Position numbers and translations under genes: made by a program | The notes under the pieces: generated by a model | Databases searched by the model: none | What the model was told of the DNA's origin: nothing | Seen by the model: the letters and a program-made list of their open reading frames with translations, nothing else | Shown: in pieces, positions 1 through 5,092 of the stretch | Layout: every line of letters begins with the position of its first letter | Position numbering within the stretch: the first letter of the stretch is position 1 | Origin: Frankiaceae bacterium | Lineage (GTDB): Bacteria; Actinomycetota; Actinomycetes; Mycobacteriales; SCTD01 | DNA length: 5,092 bases | Direction of reading: 5' to 3' | Assembly (NCBI GenBank): GCA_026786045.1 | Contig: JAJAYV010000232.1 | Span: 1 to 5,092 of the forward strand

Positions 1-157
1 GACTTCTACCGTGGCGTGGGGGGGGGGGCCGGGCGCGGGCGGCGCGCGCCCCCCCCGCGCGCCCCCCGCCCGCCGCGGCGCGGGGGGGGGGGGGGGGGGG
101 GTGGGGGGGGGGGGGGGGGCGGGCGGGGGCCCCCCCCCCCACGCCACGGTAGAAGTC
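1..157. repeat. Perfect 30-bp inverted repeat around a G/C-only loop (probable fold-back artefact)
   Basis: Bases 1-30 are the exact reverse complement of 128-157, and pairing fails at the next position inward. Each arm holds 17 bases of unique sequence (1-17 and 141-157), a run of 11 G or 11 C, and two further bases. The unique part is coding sequence of the truncated haemoglobin, codons Asp-Phe-Tyr-Arg-Gly-Val, so the left arm is an inverted copy of an internal piece of that gene. A natural terminal inverted repeat would not be expected to begin and end inside a globin codon series. The position at the very edge of the window and the low-complexity loop suggest a chimeric or fold-back join made in library preparation or assembly. 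The repeat itself is certain; its cause is inferred. Confidence 0.9.
18..140. other. Low-complexity G/C-only block, probably sequencing or assembly noise
   Basis: Of these 123 bases only one (T at 102) is not G or C. The block contains 11 G at 18-28, 20 G at 82-101, 17 G at 103-119 and 11 C at 130-140, with mixed GC in between. No reading frame in it resembles a protein; translations give only Gly, Pro, Arg and Ala. Spurious poly-G is a known product of two-colour sequencing chemistry when signal is lost, and its reverse complement gives poly-C. The flip from G-rich to C-rich sequence at the two arms fits that origin. The sequence should not be treated as genomic until checked against reads. 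Confidence 0.8.
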
Positions 158-214
158 GGCCACCAGCTGGCGGAAGACGGGCTCCCCGCCCACTGCGTCG
201 TACAGCGTCGTCAC
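140..214 (-). CDS. Truncated haemoglobin, group II (trHbO-like), N-terminal 25 codons only
   Basis: Reading down from the GTG at 214-212, the codons give an N-terminus of the group II truncated haemoglobins: Thr-Thr-Leu-Tyr-Asp-Ala-Val-Gly-Gly-Glu-Pro, then a helix with Phe21-Tyr22. Mycobacterium tuberculosis GlbO has the same pattern (YDAVGG, then FY), where the Tyr is the distal haem residue B10; here that is Tyr22, codon 151-149. Proteins of this family are small cytosolic haem proteins of roughly 120-140 residues that bind O2 or other diatomic ligands. Only helices A and B remain. After Val25 the frame runs into an unbroken G tract, so the haem-binding histidine (F8) and the C-terminus are absent from this record. 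I infer loss at a contig edge and not a real mutation. The start lies 23 bp after the stop of the SDR gene, with no strong Shine-Dalgarno. The short length is the main limit on certainty. Confidence 0.8.
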
Positions 215-221
215 CCGGCCC

Positions 222-227
222 AGCCTA
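222..227 (-). promoter_or_regulatory. Candidate -10 box (TAGGCT) for a leaderless globin transcript
   Basis: On the minus strand TAGGCT fits the actinobacterial -10 pattern TANNNT and is followed by seven bases and then the globin GTG. Transcription would therefore begin at or within a base of the start codon, as in leaderless mRNAs that are common in Actinobacteria. No convincing -35 hexamer is seen 16-19 bases upstream. The only SD-like alternative is the AGG inside the same motif, nine bases from the start. A short motif in GC-rich DNA can arise by chance, so this is tentative. Confidence 0.3.
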
Positions 228-237
228 GGTGGCGCGT

Positions 238-1728
238 TCAGGAGCGGACGGCCGTCCGGCGCTCGGCGCAGGCGCGCTGCGCGGCCCCGGCGATGTTCTG
301 CAGCATCCCGCCGAAGACAACGCCGTGGAACGGCGCGACCGACCACCAGTAGGCGTGCCCGGCCAGCCCGCGTGGGTGGAACAGCGCCCGCTGCACGAAC
401 AGCGTCCGGCCGTCCTCGTCCTGCTCGACCCGCAGCTCGAGCCAGGCGGCGCCCGGCACCTTCATCTCGGCCCGCAGTCGCAGCAGCTGGCCGTCGACGA
501 TCTCCTCCACCCGCCAGAAGTCCAGCGACTCGCCGACGTAGAGCTCGTTGGGGTCGCGCCGGCCGCGGCGCAGGCCGACGCCGCCGATCAGGCGGTCGAG
601 CTGGCCGCGCACGGCCCAGGCCAGCGGGAAGGAGTACCAGCCGTGCTCGCCGCCGATGCCCTCGATGACCTTCCACAGGTCCTGCGGGTCGGCGTCGACC
701 TGACGCTGGCGCAGGTCCTCGTACAACGAGCCGCCGGCCCAGTCGGGGTCGCTCGGGAGTGGGTCGGACGGAGCCCCGGGCCACGTGGCGTTGGACCAGC
801 GGGTCTCGACGGCGGCCTCGCGCACGCGCAGCAGCGCCAGCCGGACCGAGTCCTCGAAGCCGAGCAGTCCCTCGGCCGGGTCGGGGACGAGCTCCTTGAT
901 GTCGCTCTCGCTGCAGATGACCTCGTTGACCAGCGAGCGCACCAGCGGCTTGGCCAGCGACGCGGGCACGGGCGTCACGATGTTCACCCAGTGGCCGGAC
1001 AGCCGCGGGGTGAGCAGCGGCACCGGGATGATGAGCCGCTTGCGGAGCCCGGCGACCTTGGCGTAGCGCTGCATCATCTGCAGGTACGTGAGGACCTCCG
1101 GGCCGCCGATGTCGAAGCGGCGCGAGACCTCCGGGGGCAGCGTCGCGGCGGCGACCAGGTAGCGCAGCACGTCGCGCACCGCGATCGGCTGGATGCGACT
1201 GTTCACCCACTTCGGCGTGATCATCGCCGGCAGCCGCTCGGTGAGGTAGCGGAGCATCTCGAACGACGCCGACCCGCTGCCGATGATGACGGCGGCCTGC
1301 AGCACCGCGGTGGGCACGCCGCTCTCGAGCAGCAGGGTGCCGACCTCCGCCCGGGAGGCGAGGTGCGGCGACAGCTCCTCGGTGGCCGAGTTGAGCCCGC
1401 CCAGGTAGACGATCCGGCCGACGCCCGCTGCCTTCGCGGCGGCGCCGAACGCGGTCGCGGCAAGCCGGTCGACGTCCTCGAACGCGCCCTCGCCGTCGCC
1501 GATCGAGTGCACCAGGTAGTAGGCGACCTCCATCCCGGCCAGCGCCGCCTCGAGGCCGCTGCCGCCCAGGGCGTCGCCCTCGACGACCTCGACGTCGGAC
1601 GCCCACGGGACGTCGCGCAGCCGGCTCGCGTCGCGGGTCATGGCGCGGATGCAGTGGCCCTCGGCGAGCAGCCGCGGCACCAGCCGTCCGCCGATGTAGC
1701 CGGTGGCACCGGTGACCAGGACCCTCAT
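238..1728 (-). CDS. Atypical SDR oxidoreductase with C-terminal DUF2867 domain (YbjT-like)
   Basis: The 496-residue product begins with a Rossmann fold: beta strand MRVLVTG and the dinucleotide motif GATGYIG at residues 7-13, followed by an Arg-rich turn (RAMTRD, 29-33) that suggests NADP(H). The YYLVHS segment (70-75), VYLGGL (107-112) and the block PIAVRDVLRYL (181-191) are typical of NmrA-like/atypical SDRs. The classical YxxxK catalytic pair appears as His122-x-x-x-Arg126, so a standard dehydrogenase reaction cannot be assumed. Residues from about 330 to 490, rich in Trp and Phe (HGWYSFPLAW at 362-371, YWWSVAPFHG at 460-469), match the DUF2867 domain that follows this fold in E. coli YbjT (476 residues), so the length is normal. 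I chose ATG 1728-1726 because it places the first beta strand at the N-terminus; an in-frame GTG at 1746-1744 would add six residues. Neither start has a good Shine-Dalgarno. The longer open frame to 2013 runs through the channel gene and is rejected. The stop is 23 bp before the globin start. Substrate unknown. Confidence 0.92.
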   Translation of the reverse strand: MRVLVTGATGYIGGRLVPRLLAEGHCIRAMTRDASRLRDVPWASDVEVVEGDALGGSGLEAALAGMEVAYYLVHSIGDGEGAFEDVDRLAATAFGAAAKAAGVGRIVYLGGLNSATEELSPHLASRAEVGTLLLESGVPTAVLQAAVIIGSGSASFEMLRYLTERLPAMITPKWVNSRIQPIAVRDVLRYLVAAATLPPEVSRRFDIGGPEVLTYLQMMQRYAKVAGLRKRLIIPVPLLTPRLSGHWVNIVTPVPASLAKPLVRSLVNEVICSESDIKELVPDPAEGLLGFEDSVRLALLRVREAAVETRWSNATWPGAPSDPLPSDPDWAGGSLYEDLRQRQVDADPQDLWKVIEGIGGEHGWYSFPLAWAVRGQLDRLIGGVGLRRGRRDPNELYVGESLDFWRVEEIVDGQLLRLRAEMKVPGAAWLELRVEQDEDGRTLFVQRALFHPRGLAGHAYWWSVAPFHGVVFGGMLQNIAGAAQRACAERRTAVRS

Positions 1729-1747
1729 GGACGCAGTCTGCGGCACG

Positions 1748-1769
1748 CCACGAGCACCCGCTGTCGTGG
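1748..1769. other. Small hairpin in the MscS-SDR gap
   Basis: CCACGA (1748-1753) can pair with TCGTGG (1764-1769) across a 10-base loop, and a one-base bulge allows two more GC pairs outward. It occupies much of the 44-bp gap (1729-1772) between the channel stop and the SDR start. There is no T-tract on either strand, so it is not a convincing intrinsic terminator. It could be an mRNA structure affecting translation of the SDR gene, or chance in GC-rich DNA. Confidence 0.25.
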
Positions 1770-1772
1770 GCG

Positions 1773-2849
1773 CTACTGCACCGGGCGCTCGAGCGCGCCG
1801 CTGTCGTCGCGCATGGCCTCGACCTCCCCGGGCGGGGCCGGGGCGTCGCGGCGGGACGACGGCGCCGGCGCCGGCGGCGGGTCGGTGACCGGAGTCGGAT
1901 CTGCCTCGGGCGAGGTGCGTAGCCACAACGACCGCTGCGGGAGGGGGATCTCGATGCCCTCGGCGTCGAACGCCTCCTTGAGCCGGTGGCGCAGCTCGCG
2001 GGCGACCTTCCACTGCTCGAGCGGCGCGGTCTTGACGACCAGCCGGATGTCCATGCCGTCGGCGCCGAGCCGCTCGACGCCCCAGATCTCCGGCTCGGCA
2101 AGGACGAACTCGCCGACCTTGTCGCCCTCCCAGACCTCGCGCGCGACCCGCTCGATGACGTCCTCGGCGTGGTCCACGTTGGTGCCGTAGGCGACGGAGA
2201 TGTCGAGCAGCGCGCGTGACCAGCCCTGGCTCATGTTGCCGACGCGCAGGACCTCGCCGTTGCGGACATACCAGACCGTTCCGTCGACGCTGCGCAGCCG
2301 AGTGACCCGCAGCCCCACCGCCTCGATGATGCCGCTGGCCTCACCGAGGTCGACCGCGTCGCCGACGCCGTACTGGTCCTCGAGGATCATCGCGATGCCG
2401 TTGAGGAAGTCCTTGACGAGGTTCTGCGCGCCGAAGCCGAGCGCGACGCCCAGGATCCCGGCCGAGGCCAGCACCGGCCCGAGGTCGACCCCCACCTCGC
2501 TCAGCACGGTCGTGAAGGCCACGCCCATGATCAGGATCGAGGCGCTGGACCGCAGGACGCTGCCGATGGTCTCGGCGCGCTGCCGGCGCCGCTCGTTCGC
2601 CACAGACGGCGACATGTCGAGCAGGCGCTGGCGCACGCTCTCGTGCCCGACGGGCCGGGCGATCGCCCGGGTGACCACCTTGTCGACCGCCCGGTGCACC
2701 AGGGCCCGGAGCAGGAAGGCGACCACCAGCACCAGGGCGATGCGCAGCGAGGCGGCGACCCAGTCCACGGCAAAGCCGGCGCCCTCGGCTGCGCCGTCCG
2801 GCAGGCGCTCGACGATGCTGCTGGGGCTTGGTTCGGGGGTCGAGGTCAC
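1773..2849 (-). CDS. MscS-family mechanosensitive ion channel
   Basis: The 358-residue product is a small-conductance mechanosensitive channel that would sit in the cytoplasmic membrane as a homo-oligomer and open under membrane tension to release solutes during osmotic downshock. Hydrophobic helices appear near residues 33-51, 101-118 and 122-153. The third carries the pore signature of the family: a small-residue helix ASAGILGVALGFGAQN (128-143), then VKDFLNGIAMI, and the start of the beta domain ILEDQYGVGD (155-164). The alpha/beta cytoplasmic vestibule domain continues to about 305 (GIEIPLPQR at 298-306). A Pro/Ala/Asp-rich tail of about 50 residues (312-358) looks disordered. E. coli MscS is 286 residues, so this is the short three-helix class with extra tail. 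I chose GTG 2849-2847 because it overlaps the upstream peptidase stop as GTGA and has AGGA eight bases before it; the longer in-frame ATG at 2987 would put a basic, non-homologous stretch inside the peptidase gene. Ion selectivity cannot be read from the sequence. Confidence 0.93.
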   Translation of the reverse strand: MTSTPEPSPSSIVERLPDGAAEGAGFAVDWVAASLRIALVLVVAFLLRALVHRAVDKVVTRAIARPVGHESVRQRLLDMSPSVANERRRQRAETIGSVLRSSASILIMGVAFTTVLSEVGVDLGPVLASAGILGVALGFGAQNLVKDFLNGIAMILEDQYGVGDAVDLGEASGIIEAVGLRVTRLRSVDGTVWYVRNGEVLRVGNMSQGWSRALLDISVAYGTNVDHAEDVIERVAREVWEGDKVGEFVLAEPEIWGVERLGADGMDIRLVVKTAPLEQWKVARELRHRLKEAFDAEGIEIPLPQRSLWLRTSPEADPTPVTDPPPAPAPSSRRDAPAPPGEVEAMRDDSGALERPVQ

Positions 2850-4876
2850 AGATCGAGTCCTGTTCGTCGGGCGAGGAAGGACAGCGTGTCGACGCTCAGG
2901 CCGACGGTGCGGCTGACGGAGCGGGCGCCGTGGCCCACGTCGCGCTCGGCGCGCAGCAGCACCGGGGCGTCCGAGGTCGTCGCCCACTGAAGTGCTGCGC
3001 AGAGCTTGCGCGCGTGCAGCGGGTCGACCCGGCTGTCGCCGTCGAAGACGGTGAACAGCACTGCGGGATAGGCGGTCTCGGGCTCGACCCGGTGGTAGGG
3101 CGAGTAGGACAGCAACCAGCCGAGCTCCTCGGGGTCGGCCGAGGTGCCGTACTCGTCGTTCCAGGTGCGGCCGAGGCCGAACTGCTCATAGCGGACCATG
3201 TCGAGCAGCGGCGCGCTGCAGACCACGGCGGCGTACGCCGACGGGCGCTGGGTCAGGGCCGCGCCGACGAGCAGTCCGCCGTTGCTGCCGCCGTAGACGC
3301 CGAGCTGCTCCGGCGTGGTCCAGCCCTGCTCCAGGAGAGCGTCGGCGCAGGAGGCGAAGTCGTCGAAGACGTTCTGCTTGGCCTCGCGCATGCCGGCGCG
3401 GTGCCAGGCCTCGCCCTCCTCCGACCCGCCGCGCAGGTTCGCCACCACCCAGACCCCGCCCGCCTCGACCCACGCGAGCGCGCTGGCCGTGAAGGCCGGC
3501 GTGAGCGCGACGCCGAAGCCGCCGTACCCGTAGAGCACGGTGGGCCGCGGCCGGTCCGGGACGCCGCGCGGCGAGAGCACCTGCCCGCGCACGGTCGTGC
3601 CGTCGTACGACGTCCACTCGAGCGGCGTGGCGACCACCTCGCCGAGCTCGACCGAGCCGGGCGAGCCGGTCCAGACGTCGACGTCGCCGGTGGTGGCGTC
3701 GAGGACGAGCACCTGCCCCGGGGTGGTCGCGGTCGTCCAGGACAGCCAGGTGCGGGTGCCGCCGCGCGGATCGGCAGTGAGGCCGCCGGCGCTGCCCGCG
3801 CCCGGGAGCGGGACCGGAGTGACGCGATCGCCGTCGTGCAGGGCGACCTCGGAGCGCGCGTGCCTGCTGCGCAGGACTGCGAGCACGCCGTCGTCGAGCA
3901 GGACCCAGTCCTCGAGCACCGCGTCGGGCTCCTCGGCGAGCACGGTCGTCCAGTCCTGCGGGGCGGCCGGGTCGGCCACGCACAGCCGTCCGCGGGGGGC
4001 GTCGCGGTCCGTCGTCACCCACAGCCGGCCGTCGCGCTCGACGTGGGCCGAGCAGCGTGCGTCCACGCCGACCTGCACCTCCGCCGGGGGACCGTCCGAC
4101 TCCAGGTCGAACAGCCACACGTCGTCGCGGGGGGCGGTGCCGGCGCTGGCCGTGACGACCAGCCAGCGGCCGTCGCGGGAGACCGAGCAGCCGTAGTAGT
4201 TGGTGGGGTCGAGCCCCTCGCCCCAGACGAGGTCGTCGGTGGCGGGGTCGGCGCCGACGACGTGCCGCCACACCCGGCGGTGGTACTGCTCCTCGCCGGC
4301 CGGGACGTCGCCGGGCGCGAGCCGCCGCACGTAGAAGAACGCCTCCCCGCCGGGCTGCCAGGCGACGGGGGAGTAGCGACAGCGGTCGACCGGCCCGTCG
4401 AGCCGCTCCCCGGTGGCGACGTTGACGACGTGCAGCAGTGACTCCTCGTCGCCGCCGGAGGAGAGCTGGTACGCCAGCCGGGTGCCCTCCTTGGACGGCG
4501 CCCAGGCGTCGAGGGTGGTGGCCCCCGTCGGGTCGAGCGCCACCGGGTCCAGCAGCACCCGCTCGGTGCCGTCGGGGTCGCGGGTGAGCAGGACGGCGTG
4601 CTCCTGGCCGGGCGCGCGGCGCAGCCAGAACGGCCGTCCCTCGCGCCAGGCGGGCGCGCCGACCGCGCCGGTCGCCAGCAGCGCCTCGAGCCGCGCGGCG
4701 AGCCGGTCCCGGCCCCGGAGGGCGTCCAGGTGGGCGCGCGCGAGCGTGTCCTGCGCTGCCGACCACGCGACGGTCTCCGGCGCGTCCGCGTCCTCCAGCC
4801 ACCGGTAGGGGTCGGCGACCGGGCGGCCGTGCAGCTGGTCGACGAGGTCGAGCCGGGGGGCGGAGGGGTAGGGCAC
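2846..4876 (-). CDS. Prolyl oligopeptidase (prolyl endopeptidase), peptidase family S9A
   Basis: This is a cytosolic serine peptidase that cleaves short peptides after proline. The 676-residue product opens with the family signature: Pro-Tyr-Pro, then HGRPVADPYRWLED (16-29). A beta-propeller domain covers roughly residues 70-410 and normally restricts access to large substrates. The C-terminal alpha/beta-hydrolase domain follows, with YGYGGF (449-454; an oxyanion Tyr in the family), NLRGGSEEGEAWH (480-492), the nucleophile elbow GGSNGG with Ser531, Trp572 in RTWNDEYG matching the proline-stacking Trp of the porcine enzyme, Asp614 and Arg616 in DGDSRVDPLH, and His649 in VGHG. The triad Ser531-Asp614-His649 is therefore complete. 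GGSNGG also separates it from oligopeptidase B. Length is slightly below the ~700-730 typical of the family. No signal peptide is seen. I chose GTG 4876-4874 because homologues start just before the PYP segment and an AGGG lies eight bases upstream; an ATG at 4930 would add 18 Arg/Pro-rich residues and overlap the upstream gene. Confidence 0.95.
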   Translation of the reverse strand: MPYPSAPRLDLVDQLHGRPVADPYRWLEDADAPETVAWSAAQDTLARAHLDALRGRDRLAARLEALLATGAVGAPAWREGRPFWLRRAPGQEHAVLLTRDPDGTERVLLDPVALDPTGATTLDAWAPSKEGTRLAYQLSSGGDEESLLHVVNVATGERLDGPVDRCRYSPVAWQPGGEAFFYVRRLAPGDVPAGEEQYHRRVWRHVVGADPATDDLVWGEGLDPTNYYGCSVSRDGRWLVVTASAGTAPRDDVWLFDLESDGPPAEVQVGVDARCSAHVERDGRLWVTTDRDAPRGRLCVADPAAPQDWTTVLAEEPDAVLEDWVLLDDGVLAVLRSRHARSEVALHDGDRVTPVPLPGAGSAGGLTADPRGGTRTWLSWTTATTPGQVLVLDATTGDVDVWTGSPGSVELGEVVATPLEWTSYDGTTVRGQVLSPRGVPDRPRPTVLYGYGGFGVALTPAFTASALAWVEAGGVWVVANLRGGSEEGEAWHRAGMREAKQNVFDDFASCADALLEQGWTTPEQLGVYGGSNGGLLVGAALTQRPSAYAAVVCSAPLLDMVRYEQFGLGRTWNDEYGTSADPEELGWLLSYSPYHRVEPETAYPAVLFTVFDGDSRVDPLHARKLCAALQWATTSDAPVLLRAERDVGHGARSVSRTVGLSVDTLSFLARRTGLDL
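2858..2861 (-). promoter_or_regulatory. Shine-Dalgarno AGGA deciding the MscS start
   Basis: AGGA on the minus strand lies inside the last codons of the peptidase gene, eight bases before GTG 2849. Together with the GTGA stop/start overlap it supports translational coupling of channel synthesis to peptidase translation, and favours this start over the longer upstream ATG. Confidence 0.6.
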
Positions 4877-4883
4877 GCGTTCG

Positions 4884-4889
4884 ACCCTA
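4884..4889 (-). promoter_or_regulatory. TAGGGT element before the peptidase GTG: Shine-Dalgarno or -10 box
   Basis: The minus-strand hexamer contains AGGG (4888-4885) eight bases before GTG 4876, a usable Shine-Dalgarno. Its first three bases are also the TAG stop of the upstream membrane-protein gene. The same hexamer fits TANNNT with seven bases to the GTG, the geometry of a leaderless promoter. The 10-bp intergenic spacing favours the ribosome-binding role in a polycistronic message, but an internal promoter cannot be excluded. No good -35 is visible. Confidence 0.45.
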
Positions 4890-5092
4890 GGAGGCTCCCC
4901 GCGCGGCGAGCACCGCGGCGACGACCGCACCGGCGGTCCACGCGGCCGTGCGCGCCCAGTTCGTCCGGATCAGCCGGCGGGCGGCGTCGTCGTCGTACGC
5001 CGTGCCGAGGCGGGTGTGCAGCGGCACGGAGACGAGGACGGTCACGGCGACCGTCACTGCCGCCAGCGCGGCGGCGAGCAGGACGAGCGGGC
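4887..5092 (-). CDS. Small membrane protein, C-terminal 67 residues (DUF1772-like), cut by the right edge
   Basis: The minus-strand frame is open from the window edge to the TAG at 4889-4887. Its visible part has a hydrophobic helix (about residues 1-24 of the fragment: Leu/Ala/Val-rich, ending in SVPLHTRLG), a short polar loop with three Asp in a row, then RRLIRTNWARTAAW, and a second Ala/Val-rich helix of about 18 residues ending close to the stop. A last loop of the form PL-xxRL followed by R-x-NW-x-R-x-AW and a final helix is what I recall from small four-helix membrane proteins annotated DUF1772/anthrone-oxygenase-like in actinobacteria. That family call is from pattern memory and is uncertain; the coding call and the topology are firmer. 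The N-terminal part lies beyond the window. The stop is 10 bp before the peptidase start, so the two genes are probably cotranscribed. No function is assigned. Confidence 0.7.
   Translation of the reverse strand, partial: PLVLLAAALAAVTVAVTVLVSVPLHTRLGTAYDDDAARRLIRTNWARTAAWTAGAVVAAVLAARGAS

Noticed and set aside
82..119. Phase-variable poly-G tract or G-quadruplex regulator
   Set aside because: The G runs lie inside a fold-back structure at a contig edge with no intact gene continuing across them, so an artefact explains them better.
1..157. Terminal inverted repeat of a linear replicon or a mobile-element end
   Set aside because: The arms are a duplicate of internal globin codons and the loop is homopolymer noise. 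No transposase, telomere-type palindromes or target duplication are present.
11..352. Plus-strand frames reading out of the G/C block (11-352 and 16-228)
   Set aside because: They are built from poly-Gly/Pro/Arg translated from the artefact and then run antisense through the globin and SDR genes.
1748..1769. Intrinsic terminator between the channel and SDR genes
   Set aside because: The stem is only 6 bp with a 10-base loop and no T-tract on either strand.
1729..2013. N-terminal extension of the SDR gene to 2013
   Set aside because: The added 95 residues are Arg/Pro/Ala-rich, overlap the channel coding sequence and precede a typical Rossmann start at 1728.
229..2190. Long plus-strand open frame of 653 codons
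   Set aside because: It is antisense to both the SDR and the channel genes, has low-complexity Arg/Ala/Gly/Asp composition and no recognisable domain. Long antisense frames are expected in DNA this GC-rich.
2828..4441. Plus-strand open frame of 537 codons and the 538-codon minus-strand frame at 3186-4802
   Set aside because: Both are out-of-frame shadows of the prolyl oligopeptidase, whose own frame carries the full catalytic triad.

Overview
The window looks like the end of a contig from a very GC-rich actinobacterium. I infer this from the strong G/C bias at third codon positions, the frequent GTG starts, the tight same-strand gene packing, and protein types common in that phylum. A Geodermatophilaceae- or Nocardioides-like source is plausible, but the sequence alone does not fix the genus.

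All supportable genes lie on the minus strand, so transcription runs from high to low coordinates. In that order they are: (1) the last 67 codons of a small membrane protein, DUF1772-like, cut by the right edge (4887-5092); (2) a full-length prolyl oligopeptidase, peptidase family S9A, with its catalytic triad intact (2846-4876); (3) a compact MscS-type mechanosensitive channel whose GTG start overlaps the peptidase stop by 4 bp (1773-2849); (4) an atypical short-chain dehydrogenase (SDR) with a C-terminal DUF2867 domain, YbjT-like (238-1728); and (5) the first 25 codons of a group II truncated haemoglobin (trHbO/GlbO type; 140-214), which is lost at the left edge. The gaps are 10 bp, -4 bp, 44 bp and 23 bp, so one operon or a chain of overlapping transcription units is likely. 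No terminator-like structure with a T-tract is visible between the genes.

The first ~157 bases are abnormal. Bases 18-140 contain only G and C except for one T at 102, with G runs of 20 and 17. This block is bracketed by a perfect 30-bp inverted repeat (1-30 and 128-157) whose arms are two opposite-facing copies of the same globin codons. The simplest reading is a fold-back assembly artefact at a contig end, built from poly-G/poly-C read tails, and not a biological element. It destroys the globin gene in this record.

I see no new biological system. The rest is ordinary housekeeping or accessory gene content: cytosolic peptide turnover, osmotic pressure release, an NAD(P)-binding redox-type protein and a haem protein. 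Any functional link among them is only inferred from gene order. No tRNA, rRNA, CRISPR array, insertion sequence or attachment site was recognised.
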